The notes beneath the pieces are model-generated. The model was not told where the DNA came from, made no database searches, and worked only from the letters and a program-made list of their open reading frames with translations. A stretch of 64,000 bases of DNA from Pontibacter ramchanderi (GTDB lineage Bacteria > Bacteroidota > Bacteroidia > Cytophagales > Hymenobacteraceae): NCBI RefSeq assembly GCF_002846395.1, contig NZ_PJMU01000001.1:62001-126000 (forward strand). Reading direction: 5' to 3'. Of the stretch, positions 26,187 through 33,876 are shown piece after piece. How positions within the stretch are numbered: the first letter of the stretch is position 1; every line of letters starts with the position of its first letter. Position numbers and translations under genes: made by a program.

Positions 26187-26294
26187 CTGTGCCAAAGCAT
26201 GGGGGAGCACCGTGTCAATTTATTGCCAACCTCAACGGGCAATACGCGTTAGGGGTAAACAAACATCCCCAACCACCCTGTAGTGTACAAAGCC

Positions 26295-27407
26295 ATGAAG
26301 TCACACGATTATAAAGAGCGCATTATCTCCACCTTTATTGAACAGGTAAAAGAGTACGCCATTTTCGCGATGGATACCAACGGCATTATTGAAACCTGGA
26401 ACGAGGGAGCAGAACGACTCAAAGGTTATACCGAATCGGAGGTAGTCGGCAAATACTATGGCATGCTGTTCACGGAGGAAGATCAGCGCAATGGCGCCCC
26501 CGATCAGGAACTGGAAGCGGCTAAAACGCAGGAGTACTTTGTGGGGGAGGGCTGGCGACGCAAAAAAGACGGCGCACACTTCTGGGCCAATGTTACGCTC
26601 ACACCCATTTACAACGACCGGAACGAGCTGATCGGTCTGACCAAAGTGACCCGCGACCTGAGCGACCGCCGGCAGGCAGAAGAGTCGTTGCGTAAAAAGC
26701 ACGACGAACTGGAGGCGACCAACCGCGACCTCGACAATTTTATTTACACCGCCTCCCACGACCTCAAGGCCCCCATTCTCAACATCGACGGCCTGCTCCA
26801 GCGACTCGACACTTACCTGGAGCAAAAGGGCATGGCCGACGAGGAATTGAGCGAACTCATACAACACATCCAAACTTCGGTGAACCGCTTCAAAAGCACC
26901 ATCGAGGACCTCACCACCATTAGTCGCCTGCAGCGCAGCATCGAAACCGAGCGCAACGCGGAGCACGTGCTCGTAGAGCCAGTGTTTGAAGACATCATGG
27001 CCGATGTCAATTTTCTATTTGCAGCGTTTGAGTTTCCGTGCGAGGTGCAGCACAACTTCGAGGTGAAATCCCTGCGGTTCTCCCGCAAGAACTTCCGCAG
27101 CATTTTATACAACCTGGTCAGCAACGCCATCAAATACCGCTCACAGGACTGCGACTGCAGGATCATGGTGAGCACACACCGCGAAGGCGATTGGGTGGTA
27201 CTCTCGGTGAAGGACAACGGGCTGGGCATCTCGCCCGAAAATCAGAAAAACCTGTTTACCATGTTCAAACGCTTCCACGACCACGTGGATGGCTCAGGTA
27301 TAGGGCTTTACATCATCAAGCGCATCATCGACAATGCGCAGGGCAAAATCGAAGTGAAAACCAAAGCTGGGGAAGGCTCCGAGTTCAAGGTATACCTGAA
27401 AGCCTAG
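26295..27407 (+). CDS. PAS-domain sensor histidine kinase (soluble)
   Basis: 370 residues from the ATG at 26295; an in-frame GTG at 26283 is less likely. Residues about 10-130 are a PAS/PAC unit (YAIFAMDTNGIIETWNEGAE, RKKDGAHFWANVTLTPIYND). A short coiled coil leads to the DHp helix with the phospho-acceptor His in ASHDLKAPILN. The HATPase_c domain has the N box (NLVSNAIKYR), G1 (VKDNGLGI) and G2 (DGSGIGLYIIKRII). No membrane helix is present, so it senses an intracellular cue through PAS. It converges with, and nearly touches, a single-domain response regulator, its likely partner. Confidence 0.9.
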   Translation: MKSHDYKERIISTFIEQVKEYAIFAMDTNGIIETWNEGAERLKGYTESEVVGKYYGMLFTEEDQRNGAPDQELEAAKTQEYFVGEGWRRKKDGAHFWANVTLTPIYNDRNELIGLTKVTRDLSDRRQAEESLRKKHDELEATNRDLDNFIYTASHDLKAPILNIDGLLQRLDTYLEQKGMADEELSELIQHIQTSVNRFKSTIEDLTTISRLQRSIETERNAEHVLVEPVFEDIMADVNFLFAAFEFPCEVQHNFEVKSLRFSRKNFRSILYNLVSNAIKYRSQDCDCRIMVSTHREGDWVVLSVKDNGLGISPENQKNLFTMFKRFHDHVDGSGIGLYIIKRIIDNAQGKIEVKTKAGEGSEFKVYLKA

Positions 27408-27417
27408 CGCGCTCCGG

Positions 27418-27816
27418 CTATTTGGACAGAAAGTCGATCAGGCGCTGCTTGGTCAGGGGTTTGCCCATGTAGGTGACAAAATCGATCGCGTCCAGTTTCT
27501 CCAGATCGCGCGGGTTGTTGGAGGTGGTCAGCACCGTTACCAGGCTGGGGTAGAGGGTTGGGTAGTTGTTCTTCTCGTAATACTCCAGAAACTTAAAGCC
27601 GTCTACCACCGGCATGTTCAGGTCCACAAAGATGGCATAAGGCACCGCGTTCACTGCTAGGGCCCGCTCCAAAAACTCCAGCCCCGTTTTTCCATTCTCG
27701 CAGGTAACGATCTCAAAGCCCCTGTTCAGATCCTTGATGAGGGACCTGTGCAGAAAATTCGTCACGCTGTCGTCGTCAATCAACAAAATGTAAGGCCCTT
27801 TGGGTATCGCAGTCAT
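27418..27816 (-). CDS. Single-domain response regulator
   Basis: 132 residues, a receiver domain only. Acidic pocket Asp14-Asp15-Asp16 (LLIDDDSVTN), phospho-acceptor Asp65 (FVDLNMPVVDG), Thr near 97 (VLTTSNN) and Lys near 119 (MGKPLT) are all intact. This is the Rcp1/CheY-like type that often pairs with PAS or phytochrome-like kinases in Bacteroidota. It has no output domain and so acts by protein contact or in a phosphorelay. It is tail-to-tail with the histidine kinase, 10 bp apart. Confidence 0.9.
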   Translation of the reverse strand: MTAIPKGPYILLIDDDSVTNFLHRSLIKDLNRGFEIVTCENGKTGLEFLERALAVNAVPYAIFVDLNMPVVDGFKFLEYYEKNNYPTLYPSLVTVLTTSNNPRDLEKLDAIDFVTYMGKPLTKQRLIDFLSK

Positions 27817-27887
27817 CGTATAAAATTTGTATTTATGGCAAAAATACGTACAATATAATACGGATCACGGAAGGCGCAAAGTTTTTT

Positions 27888-28847
27888 CTACTCCTGGCTG
27901 ATCAGCAATGCGATGTAGGCTACATAGAGTAAGAGCAGTACGCCGCCTTCCCAACGCGCCAGTTGCCTGCCTTTGCCCACGAAAATAAAGATGAATAACA
28001 GCAGACAGGCCCCGATGTTCATGAAAATATCGGTAAAAGAGGCCGGGTTGACCTGCACTGGCGTCACGACCGTGGATACGCCCAAAATGAAGAAAATGTT
28101 GAAGATGTTGGAGCCTACCACGTTGCCGATGGCAATATCGGGGTTGCGTTTGCGCACCGCCACCACCGACGTCGCCAGTTCGGGCAGCGAAGTGCCCACC
28201 GACACGATGGTCAGGCCGATGATGCGCTCGGATAGGCCAAAAGCCTGCGCGATGTTCACGGCGCCCGTCACGATCAGCCTGCCACCCAGTATGAGCCCGC
28301 CCAAACCAAGCGCGATAAAGAAGATGGCCTGCAGGTAGGTATAATCCTTTGTTTCGCTTTCTTCATCGTCTTCGTTGCCGCCCAGCGCAATGACGATGTT
28401 ATACACCAGGAAAATGGCGAAGAATAGCAGCAGAATGAGTCCGTCTGAGCGGGAAATGAGGTTAGCAGAGGCGGCGTCGAAAAACACGTCGTTGGCTACG
28501 AACAGCACCGCGATGGCAGCCAGAAAACTGAGCGGTATTTCGAGCCAGGTGGTGTTGCGCTTCACCGTGAGCGGATAGATCAGGGCGCAAACACCCAGAA
28601 TGGCCAGACCGTTGAACAGGTTACTTCCGATCACGTTGCCCAGCACAATATCGGTGTTGTTGTTGGCTGCGGCAAACACGTTCACGACCAGCTCTGGCGC
28701 TGAGGTGCCAAAGGCCACAATGGTCAGGCCGATGACGATGCTCGGGATGCCCAGTTTTTTTGCCAGGCTGGAGGCAGCACTAACCAGCTTGTCGGCCCCG
28801 AAGATGAGGGCCACAAAGCCTCCTAAGAGTAAGAGAATATTCAGCAT
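27888..28847 (-). CDS. Calcium/sodium antiporter (YrbG/CaxA family)
   Basis: 319 residues with ten membrane helices in two inverted repeats. Each repeat has the alpha motif: GLTIVAFGTSAPELVVNVFA near the start and GLTIVSVGTSLPELATSVVA in the second half, with the ion-binding Glu in GTSxPEL. The following VLGNVIGSN and AIGNVVGSN are family-typical. An acidic cytoplasmic loop (NEDDEESETKD) separates the halves. It exchanges Ca2+ for Na+ or H+ across the inner membrane. Neighbouring genes on the same strand are separated by 50-60 bp. Confidence 0.9.
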   Translation of the reverse strand: MLNILLLLGGFVALIFGADKLVSAASSLAKKLGIPSIVIGLTIVAFGTSAPELVVNVFAAANNNTDIVLGNVIGSNLFNGLAILGVCALIYPLTVKRNTTWLEIPLSFLAAIAVLFVANDVFFDAASANLISRSDGLILLLFFAIFLVYNIVIALGGNEDDEESETKDYTYLQAIFFIALGLGGLILGGRLIVTGAVNIAQAFGLSERIIGLTIVSVGTSLPELATSVVAVRKRNPDIAIGNVVGSNIFNIFFILGVSTVVTPVQVNPASFTDIFMNIGACLLLFIFIFVGKGRQLARWEGGVLLLLYVAYIALLISQE

Positions 28848-28908
28848 GCCGGTAGGTTTAGCACAGGTTTGTGATAAAGTAAAGAGAGATAAGCCAGGTA
28901 ACGTAATT

Positions 28909-29403
28909 TTAGCGTAAAGTTTTCAGGCCCATGCTGCCCAGGTAAGAGCCGGCCGCCATGATGAGGCATGAGATAATAACTCCCATACTGACTGCCAGAA
29001 AGGCCCTGCCGCGTTTGATGTTGAGAAGGTAGGCGGCAATAGTGCCCATGTAGGCGCCGGTGCCAGGCAGCGGAATCATCACGAAGACCATCAGTCCCCA
29101 GAATCCGTACTTCTGCACCTCGGAGCCAACACCTTTTTTGGCGCGCCGGCCCAGCTTCACCACACCTTTCTTGTAGACCCGGTTCGGCCAGAGCTTCTTG
29201 CTGAAAGCTTCGATCAGCCAGGCCAGCAGTGGGAAAATAAGCAGGTTGCCGATCAGCCCCACCACAAAGGCCCAGAACACAGGCATGTCGTTCAGCACGG
29301 CGTAGGGAATGCCCGCACGCGCCTCCCCAAAAGGGGAGATGCTAAGCAGGAACGTATAAATCAGTATTTCTAACATGGTCATCAGGCCGGGTATGGCCGC
29401 CAT
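28909..29403 (-). CDS. Small multidrug-export-like membrane protein (COG2426)
   Basis: 164 residues and about four membrane helices. SISPFGEARAGIPYAV, FGLIGNLL-like helices and MIPLPGTGAYMGTIAAYLL are the conserved regions of the family loosely called small multidrug export protein (PF06695). The transport role is an old annotation with little experimental support. Start uncertain: ATG at 29403, or an internal Met (MTMLEILIY) that would fit the family N-terminus better. Confidence 0.8.
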   Translation of the reverse strand: MAAIPGLMTMLEILIYTFLLSISPFGEARAGIPYAVLNDMPVFWAFVVGLIGNLLIFPLLAWLIEAFSKKLWPNRVYKKGVVKLGRRAKKGVGSEVQKYGFWGLMVFVMIPLPGTGAYMGTIAAYLLNIKRGRAFLAVSMGVIISCLIMAAGSYLGSMGLKTLR

Positions 29404-29452
29404 TTAACGTTGTAATCTTGTCTTTTCGTGTAAAACGGCCTGCAAAGGTACG

Positions 29453-30877
29453 CTAAACCGTCACATGTTTTTCTTCTTCTTTCACCAGTTCCGGATTTGT
29501 TGTCTCTACCAGGCCTGATTCGGGCTGCAGTTCGAACTCGCCTTCCCAGCGGGCTACCACCGCGGTGGCCAGGCAGTTGCCTGTCACGTTAATGGAAGTG
29601 CGGGCCATGTCCATCAGCTCGTCGATACCCAGGATGGCAAACAGCGGCCACACCGGCAGGTTGAACGAGGCAACCGTGCCGAGCAGGATCACGAGGGAGG
29701 CACGCGGCACGCCGGCCACGCCTTTGCTGGTGAGCATGAGCGTGAACACCATCAGCAACTGCTGCTCCCAACTCAGGTCGATGCCGGCGGCCTGGGCCAC
29801 AAATACAGCGGCCAGCGCCAGGTATAGCGTAGTGCCATCGAGGTTAAAGCTGTAACCGGTTGGCATGACAAAGGCCACAATGCGGCGCGGTACCCCCAGT
29901 TTCTCCATTTCCTCCATGGCACGCGGCAGGGCCGCCTCCGAGCTGGTCGTAGCAAAGGCAATCGACACCGGACCCGAAATCGCCTTCAGGAAACGCACGA
30001 CCGGAATGCGGGCAATAAGGGCAACCGGCAGCAGTACCAGCAGCACAAAGGCCAGCAGCGCCACATAGAGCGTGGCCAGCAACTGGAACAGATTCACCAA
30101 AATACCAAAGCCCATGTGGCCCACGGTATAGGCGATGGCCGCACCCACGCCAACCGGCGCAAAGTACATGATGATGTTGGTGAACTTGAACATGGTCTCA
30201 GACAGGCTCTCGCAGAAGTCGAGCATAGGCTTGCGCTTGTGCTCCGACACCATGGCCAGTCCAATGGCAAAGATCACACTGAACACCACGATCTGCAGCA
30301 CCTGCCCCTCGGCCACGGACTTGGCAATGTTTTCCGGGAACACGTGTAGGATGATGTCGGCCCAGGTCTGTTTGGCAGGTGCCTGTATCTCCTCGGTCTC
30401 GGCTATACCTGTCATGTCGATGCCCTCGCCGGCCTTGCTGATATTAATGGCGGCCAGGCCGATGAACAGGGCCAGCGTGGTCACGATCTCAAAGTAAAGG
30501 ATCGCTTTCCAGCCCATGCTGCCGATCTGCTTCAGGTTGGCGTGCCCGGCTATACCTACCACCAGGGTGGCGAAGATGAGCGGCGCAATGATGGTTTTGA
30601 TGAGCTTGAGGAACACCTTGCTGAGCACGTTGAGGTGCTGGGCAACCTGCGGAAAGTCATAGCCGATCTGGGCGCCCACCACCATGCTAATCAGGATCCA
30701 GGTGGTGAGGTTTCGCTTTTGCAGACCGTAGAGCAGCAGCACGCCCGTGCCAGCCCAGCGGGTGGTGGTGAGCACTTCGGTGGACAGCGCAATAATTTCG
30801 TATTGCTGAAGCACCGTGAGGAGGGCGGCAATGCTGATGCAGATCAGGGTTGCCAGTGGCAGAATGGCCTTGTTCAT
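29453..30877 (-). CDS. Dicarboxylate/amino acid:cation symporter (DAACS/GltP-DctA)
   Basis: 474 residues with eight helices and two re-entrant loops. Signature regions: FATTSSEAALPRAMEEMEKLG (serine-rich hairpin HP1), PTGYSFNLDGTTLYLALAAV (helix 7, the NMDGT-like motif) and LTSKGVAGVPRASLVIL (HP2). It takes up C4-dicarboxylates or acidic amino acids with Na+ or H+. An extra N-terminal hydrophobic pair precedes the core, as in several Bacteroidota homologues. It lies 20 bp after the DedA gene on the same strand and so is probably cotranscribed with it. Confidence 0.9.
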   Translation of the reverse strand: MNKAILPLATLICISIAALLTVLQQYEIIALSTEVLTTTRWAGTGVLLLYGLQKRNLTTWILISMVVGAQIGYDFPQVAQHLNVLSKVFLKLIKTIIAPLIFATLVVGIAGHANLKQIGSMGWKAILYFEIVTTLALFIGLAAINISKAGEGIDMTGIAETEEIQAPAKQTWADIILHVFPENIAKSVAEGQVLQIVVFSVIFAIGLAMVSEHKRKPMLDFCESLSETMFKFTNIIMYFAPVGVGAAIAYTVGHMGFGILVNLFQLLATLYVALLAFVLLVLLPVALIARIPVVRFLKAISGPVSIAFATTSSEAALPRAMEEMEKLGVPRRIVAFVMPTGYSFNLDGTTLYLALAAVFVAQAAGIDLSWEQQLLMVFTLMLTSKGVAGVPRASLVILLGTVASFNLPVWPLFAILGIDELMDMARTSINVTGNCLATAVVARWEGEFELQPESGLVETTNPELVKEEEKHVTV

Positions 30878-30897
30878 AAGTGTAGTTGTCTGAAAGC

Positions 30898-31569
30898 TTA
30901 ATTGTTTTGTTTGATCTGAGGAGGGCTTTTCTTCGAGAGCCAGTTTTTAAGGGCGGCCACCACTGGCGGCGCCATCGACAGCACGATAATGGCCAGGATA
31001 AGAAGCGAGAAGTGGCGTTTGACTGCCGGCAGGTTACCAAAGAGGTAGCCCATGAGCATAAAGAACACCACCCACATCAGCGCGCCTACCACATTGAAGC
31101 TGAAGAAGCGCCTGTAATTCATCTTACCCACCCCGGCCACGAAAGGGGCGAAGGTGCGGATGATGGGCACAAAGCGCGCATAGATGATGGTGCGTCCGCC
31201 GTACTTTTCGTAGAAGCGCTGGGTCTGGTCGATATGGGTGCGGCGCAGAAACCAGAAGTCGCGCAGGTAAATGCGACTTCCGATTTTGCTCCCCACATAG
31301 TAATTGAATGAATCGCCCAGGATGGCGGCCACGATCAGCAGGGCCATGACCAGCAGCAGGTTGAGGCCCGAGGCAGGTATGGCGGTCAGCGCCCCCAGCG
31401 CAAAAAGCAGCGAGTCGCCTGGCAGAAAGGGTGTGACGACCAGGCCGGTTTCGCAGAACACGATGACGAACAGGATGAGGTAGATCCACTGCTCATAGTC
31501 CTGCACCAGTTGTACCAGGTGCTGGTCGATGTGCAGAACGAAATCGATCAGGTAATACAGGATATCCAT
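30898..31569 (-). CDS. DedA-family membrane protein
   Basis: 223 residues. Family motifs: FCETGLVVTPFLPGDSLLFALGAL, ILGDSFNYYVGSKIG and the re-entrant FYEKYGGRTIIYARFVPIIRTFAPFVAG, with the essential Arg and acidic residues of the VTT/SNARE-like fold. DedA proteins are proton-coupled undecaprenyl- or phospholipid-translocating membrane proteins. The C-terminal tail is basic. It sits between tatA (35 bp upstream) and the dicarboxylate symporter (20 bp downstream), so a three-gene operon is likely. Confidence 0.9.
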   Translation of the reverse strand: MDILYYLIDFVLHIDQHLVQLVQDYEQWIYLILFVIVFCETGLVVTPFLPGDSLLFALGALTAIPASGLNLLLVMALLIVAAILGDSFNYYVGSKIGSRIYLRDFWFLRRTHIDQTQRFYEKYGGRTIIYARFVPIIRTFAPFVAGVGKMNYRRFFSFNVVGALMWVVFFMLMGYLFGNLPAVKRHFSLLILAIIVLSMAPPVVAALKNWLSKKSPPQIKQNN

Positions 31570-31604
31570 CTAAAAGGAAGCGCTAGAGGTGGCGGGCAAG
31601 CCTG

Positions 31605-31817
31605 CTATTTTTTCTGATCCTTGTCCTGCACCGACTTGTCGAGCTCGCTTTTGATCTCGTTGGTGGCGTCTTTAAACTCCCGTATGCCACGACCCAGTCC
31701 GCGGGCCAGTTCAGGTATGCGCTTGGCGCCAAACAGGAGCAAAATGGCGAATATGATAATGGTTACTTCGGCGCCTCCAAGGCTGCCAACAAATGCGAAA
31801 ATTCCGATACCGTTCAT
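31605..31817 (-). CDS. tatA: Twin-arginine translocase subunit TatA/E
   Basis: 70 residues. One N-terminal membrane helix (VTIIIFAILLLFGAKRIPEL) followed by the diagnostic FGAKRIPELARGLGRGIREFK amphipathic helix and a Lys/Asp-rich tail. It forms the pore of the Tat pathway, exporting folded cofactor-bearing proteins. The position of the conserved polar residue near the helix start cannot distinguish TatA from TatE. No tatC is nearby. First gene of the tatA-dedA-symporter series. Confidence 0.9.
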   Translation of the reverse strand: MNGIGIFAFVGSLGGAEVTIIIFAILLLFGAKRIPELARGLGRGIREFKDATNEIKSELDKSVQDKDQKK

Positions 31818-32067
31818 AAATGGATAGGATTGAAGTCAGTTTTAAAAAAAACAGTAAATGCCCTTTTGCACTGCCAAAACAGACAAGAAGGGCTGGTAGA
31901 CCTACCAAAGGCAGGCTGCCGGAACTGCACAACAAACGCTGGCAGCTAATGGATCTTGAAATTGGGAAAGGCAGGTGACATAGCAGCGCTGGCTATACCT
32001 GCAGGCACCGGACATAGCAACAGAATAGGCTATTGGGCCGGCTTAAACGGAAAAGGGAAATGGCAGC

Positions 32068-32454
32068 CTAGGGGGCCTGGGGCTGGCTGGATGTATAGTA
32101 AAACTGACAGAAAAAACTATCGCCGGGTGCCCGTGCCGCATAGGGGGGCATCGCCTGGTGGCTGATGAAACGGACGGCGTGTGTTCGCGTAATGGTAGCC
32201 GCCGGTTGCAAACTGTAGGTAAGTGCATTGGTTGTGCCTTCCTGCGCCAGGTATAGCTCACCCGACTGCAGACCGGTCACAGACTTATCGCCGTGCGTTG
32301 GGTCCTGCTGCACTATCTCATCGAAGGAGCTCTGGGTTGAAGCCGTCGTGTCATGGGCATAGGCAACCGTGCTATGGAAAAGCAAGGCCCAGAGCAGCGC
32401 AAGCGACATCATGAAATGTCTCAGGAAGCAATATTTAGACGAAATAAAAGGCAT
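32068..32454 (-). CDS. Small exported hypothetical protein (about 128 aa)
   Basis: Start taken as the ATG at 32454 (MPFISSKYCF); the pair of Mets at 32412/32409 would give an equally good signal peptide (MMSLALLWALLFHSTVAYA). The mature part is Ser/Thr/Gln-rich (HDTTASTQSSFDEIVQQDP) and ends in an aromatic-rich tail (FFCQFYYTSSQP). No domain recognised. Stand-alone. Periplasmic or secreted by inference. Confidence 0.55.
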   Translation of the reverse strand: MPFISSKYCFLRHFMMSLALLWALLFHSTVAYAHDTTASTQSSFDEIVQQDPTHGDKSVTGLQSGELYLAQEGTTNALTYSLQPAATITRTHAVRFISHQAMPPYAARAPGDSFFCQFYYTSSQPQAP

Positions 32455-32563
32455 AAGCCATCGCAAATATACTACTATTTGCAAGGATGCCAGTACACAG
32501 GAAAGTAAAATTTAAGGACCGGGCAGCTCCCGGGTATTTTTCATCAGCCAGCCCTTCAACCAA

Positions 32564-32591
32564 AAAGCCTGCTCCAGCGGAACAGGCCTTT
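32564..32591 (-). terminator. Terminator of the dihaem cytochrome gene
   Basis: GCCTG-C-TCC, a 3-nt loop and GGA-A-CAGGC form an interrupted stem; read on the minus strand it is followed by TTTTTGG. Confidence 0.7.
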
Positions 32592-32607
32592 CGTTAGGTA
32601 TACACGA

Positions 32608-33660
32608 TTACTTTTTGCTGGCCGCCAGTATTGGTTTGAATGGCCCGTACTTGTGTTGCTCCTCGCTAAATTGGTCGGTATAGGGACCAAAAGGGTGATC
32701 CATCGGCTTTTTGGAAATATCCGGCCAATCCTGGCTGATGTCTTTTTTCGGGCGTGGCATGGAGTTTACGAAAGCTGCCAGGTCCCAGGCTTCCTCGTCG
32801 GTGAGCATCGGGTTGCCGTAGGTGGCGCCCAGCGGCATGTTGGCTTTTACGTAGCGGGCGAAAGTAGACACCCGGTATAGCCCGGCACCATCGTTGTAGC
32901 TGTCGGCGCCCCAAAGCGGTGGGTAAACATACTCGGAACTGCCCTCGGGCTTCAGGCCCTGGCCCTGGTCGCCGTGGCATACCTGGCACTTCTGCACATA
33001 CAGGGCCTTTCCCTGCACCGGACTGGCGGCCCGGTCGAGGTAGGCAATCTCGACCAGTCCTGCACCTTTTGGCGATTCGCCGGCAGCCACATTTTGTCCC
33101 ACCCAGTTGATGTAGGCAACCATGGCTTGCATCTCGTTGGAGCCTGGTTCAGGAGCGGTGCCGTTGAGGCTGCGTTCAAAGCAATCGGAAACCCGCTTTA
33201 CCTGATCTTCTTCGGTGCCGGAGCGGGCCCGGAATTTGGGGTAGGTGGCAGCTACCAGTGCATAATTGTTGCCAAAAGGCTTGGTGCCCGCATCAAGGTG
33301 GCAGTTTTGGCAGTTCATGCCATTGGCAATCTGCAGCACACTTCCCTCGGGGCCCAGGTATTGGGCTGTGTGCGCCACCAGTTCGCGGCCATACCGGATC
33401 TGATCCCCTTCGGGAGTAGCTGGCAGCGAGGCCAGCTGGGGTGCCTGCCACATGGCCTCTTCACTCTCTGGTGCAGGGCTGACCGGCGCGGATGAGGGTA
33501 AGTTGACTTCGGTGAGCACCGGCAAACTGATTTTAGCGCCAGTTATTTCCAGAAACATGACAAGGCCCAGCAAAAAGAGCACGGCGACAGCACTTAGCGC
33601 CACCACATTGGACATTCTCAGCAGAAAGCTGATCACTTCGTTCTCCTGATTCAGATTCAT
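32608..33660 (-). CDS. Membrane-anchored dihaem cytochrome c, TsdA (thiosulfate dehydrogenase)-like
   Basis: 350 residues. One N-terminal anchor helix (VVALSAVAVLFLLGLVMFL, about 19-37), a Pro/Ser-rich linker, then two cytochrome c domains with CQNCH (NGMNCQNCHLDAGTKPFGNN) and CQVCH (LYVQKCQVCHGDQGQGL). The N-terminal domain with HLDAGTKPFGNNYALVAATYPKFRARSG and VSDCFERSLNG follows the TsdA pattern. TsdA oxidises two thiosulfates to tetrathionate or works in reverse. Periplasmic and membrane-bound. A GTGAC-N4-GTCAC operator lies 62 bp upstream, placing it in the island's sulfur regulon. Substrate assignment is by family only. Confidence 0.8.
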   Translation of the reverse strand: MNLNQENEVISFLLRMSNVVALSAVAVLFLLGLVMFLEITGAKISLPVLTEVNLPSSAPVSPAPESEEAMWQAPQLASLPATPEGDQIRYGRELVAHTAQYLGPEGSVLQIANGMNCQNCHLDAGTKPFGNNYALVAATYPKFRARSGTEEDQVKRVSDCFERSLNGTAPEPGSNEMQAMVAYINWVGQNVAAGESPKGAGLVEIAYLDRAASPVQGKALYVQKCQVCHGDQGQGLKPEGSSEYVYPPLWGADSYNDGAGLYRVSTFARYVKANMPLGATYGNPMLTDEEAWDLAAFVNSMPRPKKDISQDWPDISKKPMDHPFGPYTDQFSEEQHKYGPFKPILAASKK

Positions 33661-33691
33661 AAAAGCACAAAAGTTTAAGGTGAGATGGAAT

Positions 33692-33735
33692 CAAGTTAAG
33701 GGCTTTTAAATTCAGTAGTATGTGACATTTGTCAC
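33692..33735 (-). promoter_or_regulatory. Sulfur-regulon promoter 1: Crp/Fnr-type operator plus -7 box
   Basis: Operator GTGACATTTGTCAC (33722-33735), 22-bp spacer, then TTAACTTG (33692-33699) as a weak TAnnTTTG box on the minus strand. It drives the TsdA-like gene. This is the weakest -7 box of the seven. Confidence 0.75.
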
Positions 33736-33840
33736 CTGGTAGCGTAAGTTGGGCAGGTATACCGAAAGTGGGGAGTCAACCGCCTGTTTTCGGCGGTGAA
33801 AAAAGCACCAGCCGACGAGACGTGAATGACTGAAAATAAA

Positions 33841-33870
33841 AAAGAGCAAGGAGCCTGGCCCCCTGCTCTT
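33841..33870 (-). terminator. Terminator of the SoxB-like gene
   Basis: AAGAGCA ... TGCTCTT stem extended by inner GG/CC pairs; read on the minus strand it is followed by a T run. Confidence 0.7.
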
Positions 33871-33876
33871 GGTCGT

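Noticed and set aside
31956..32165. Rightward 69-codon frame
   Set aside because: No family features, odd Gly/Arg/Pro composition, and its 3' half is antisense to the small exported gene.
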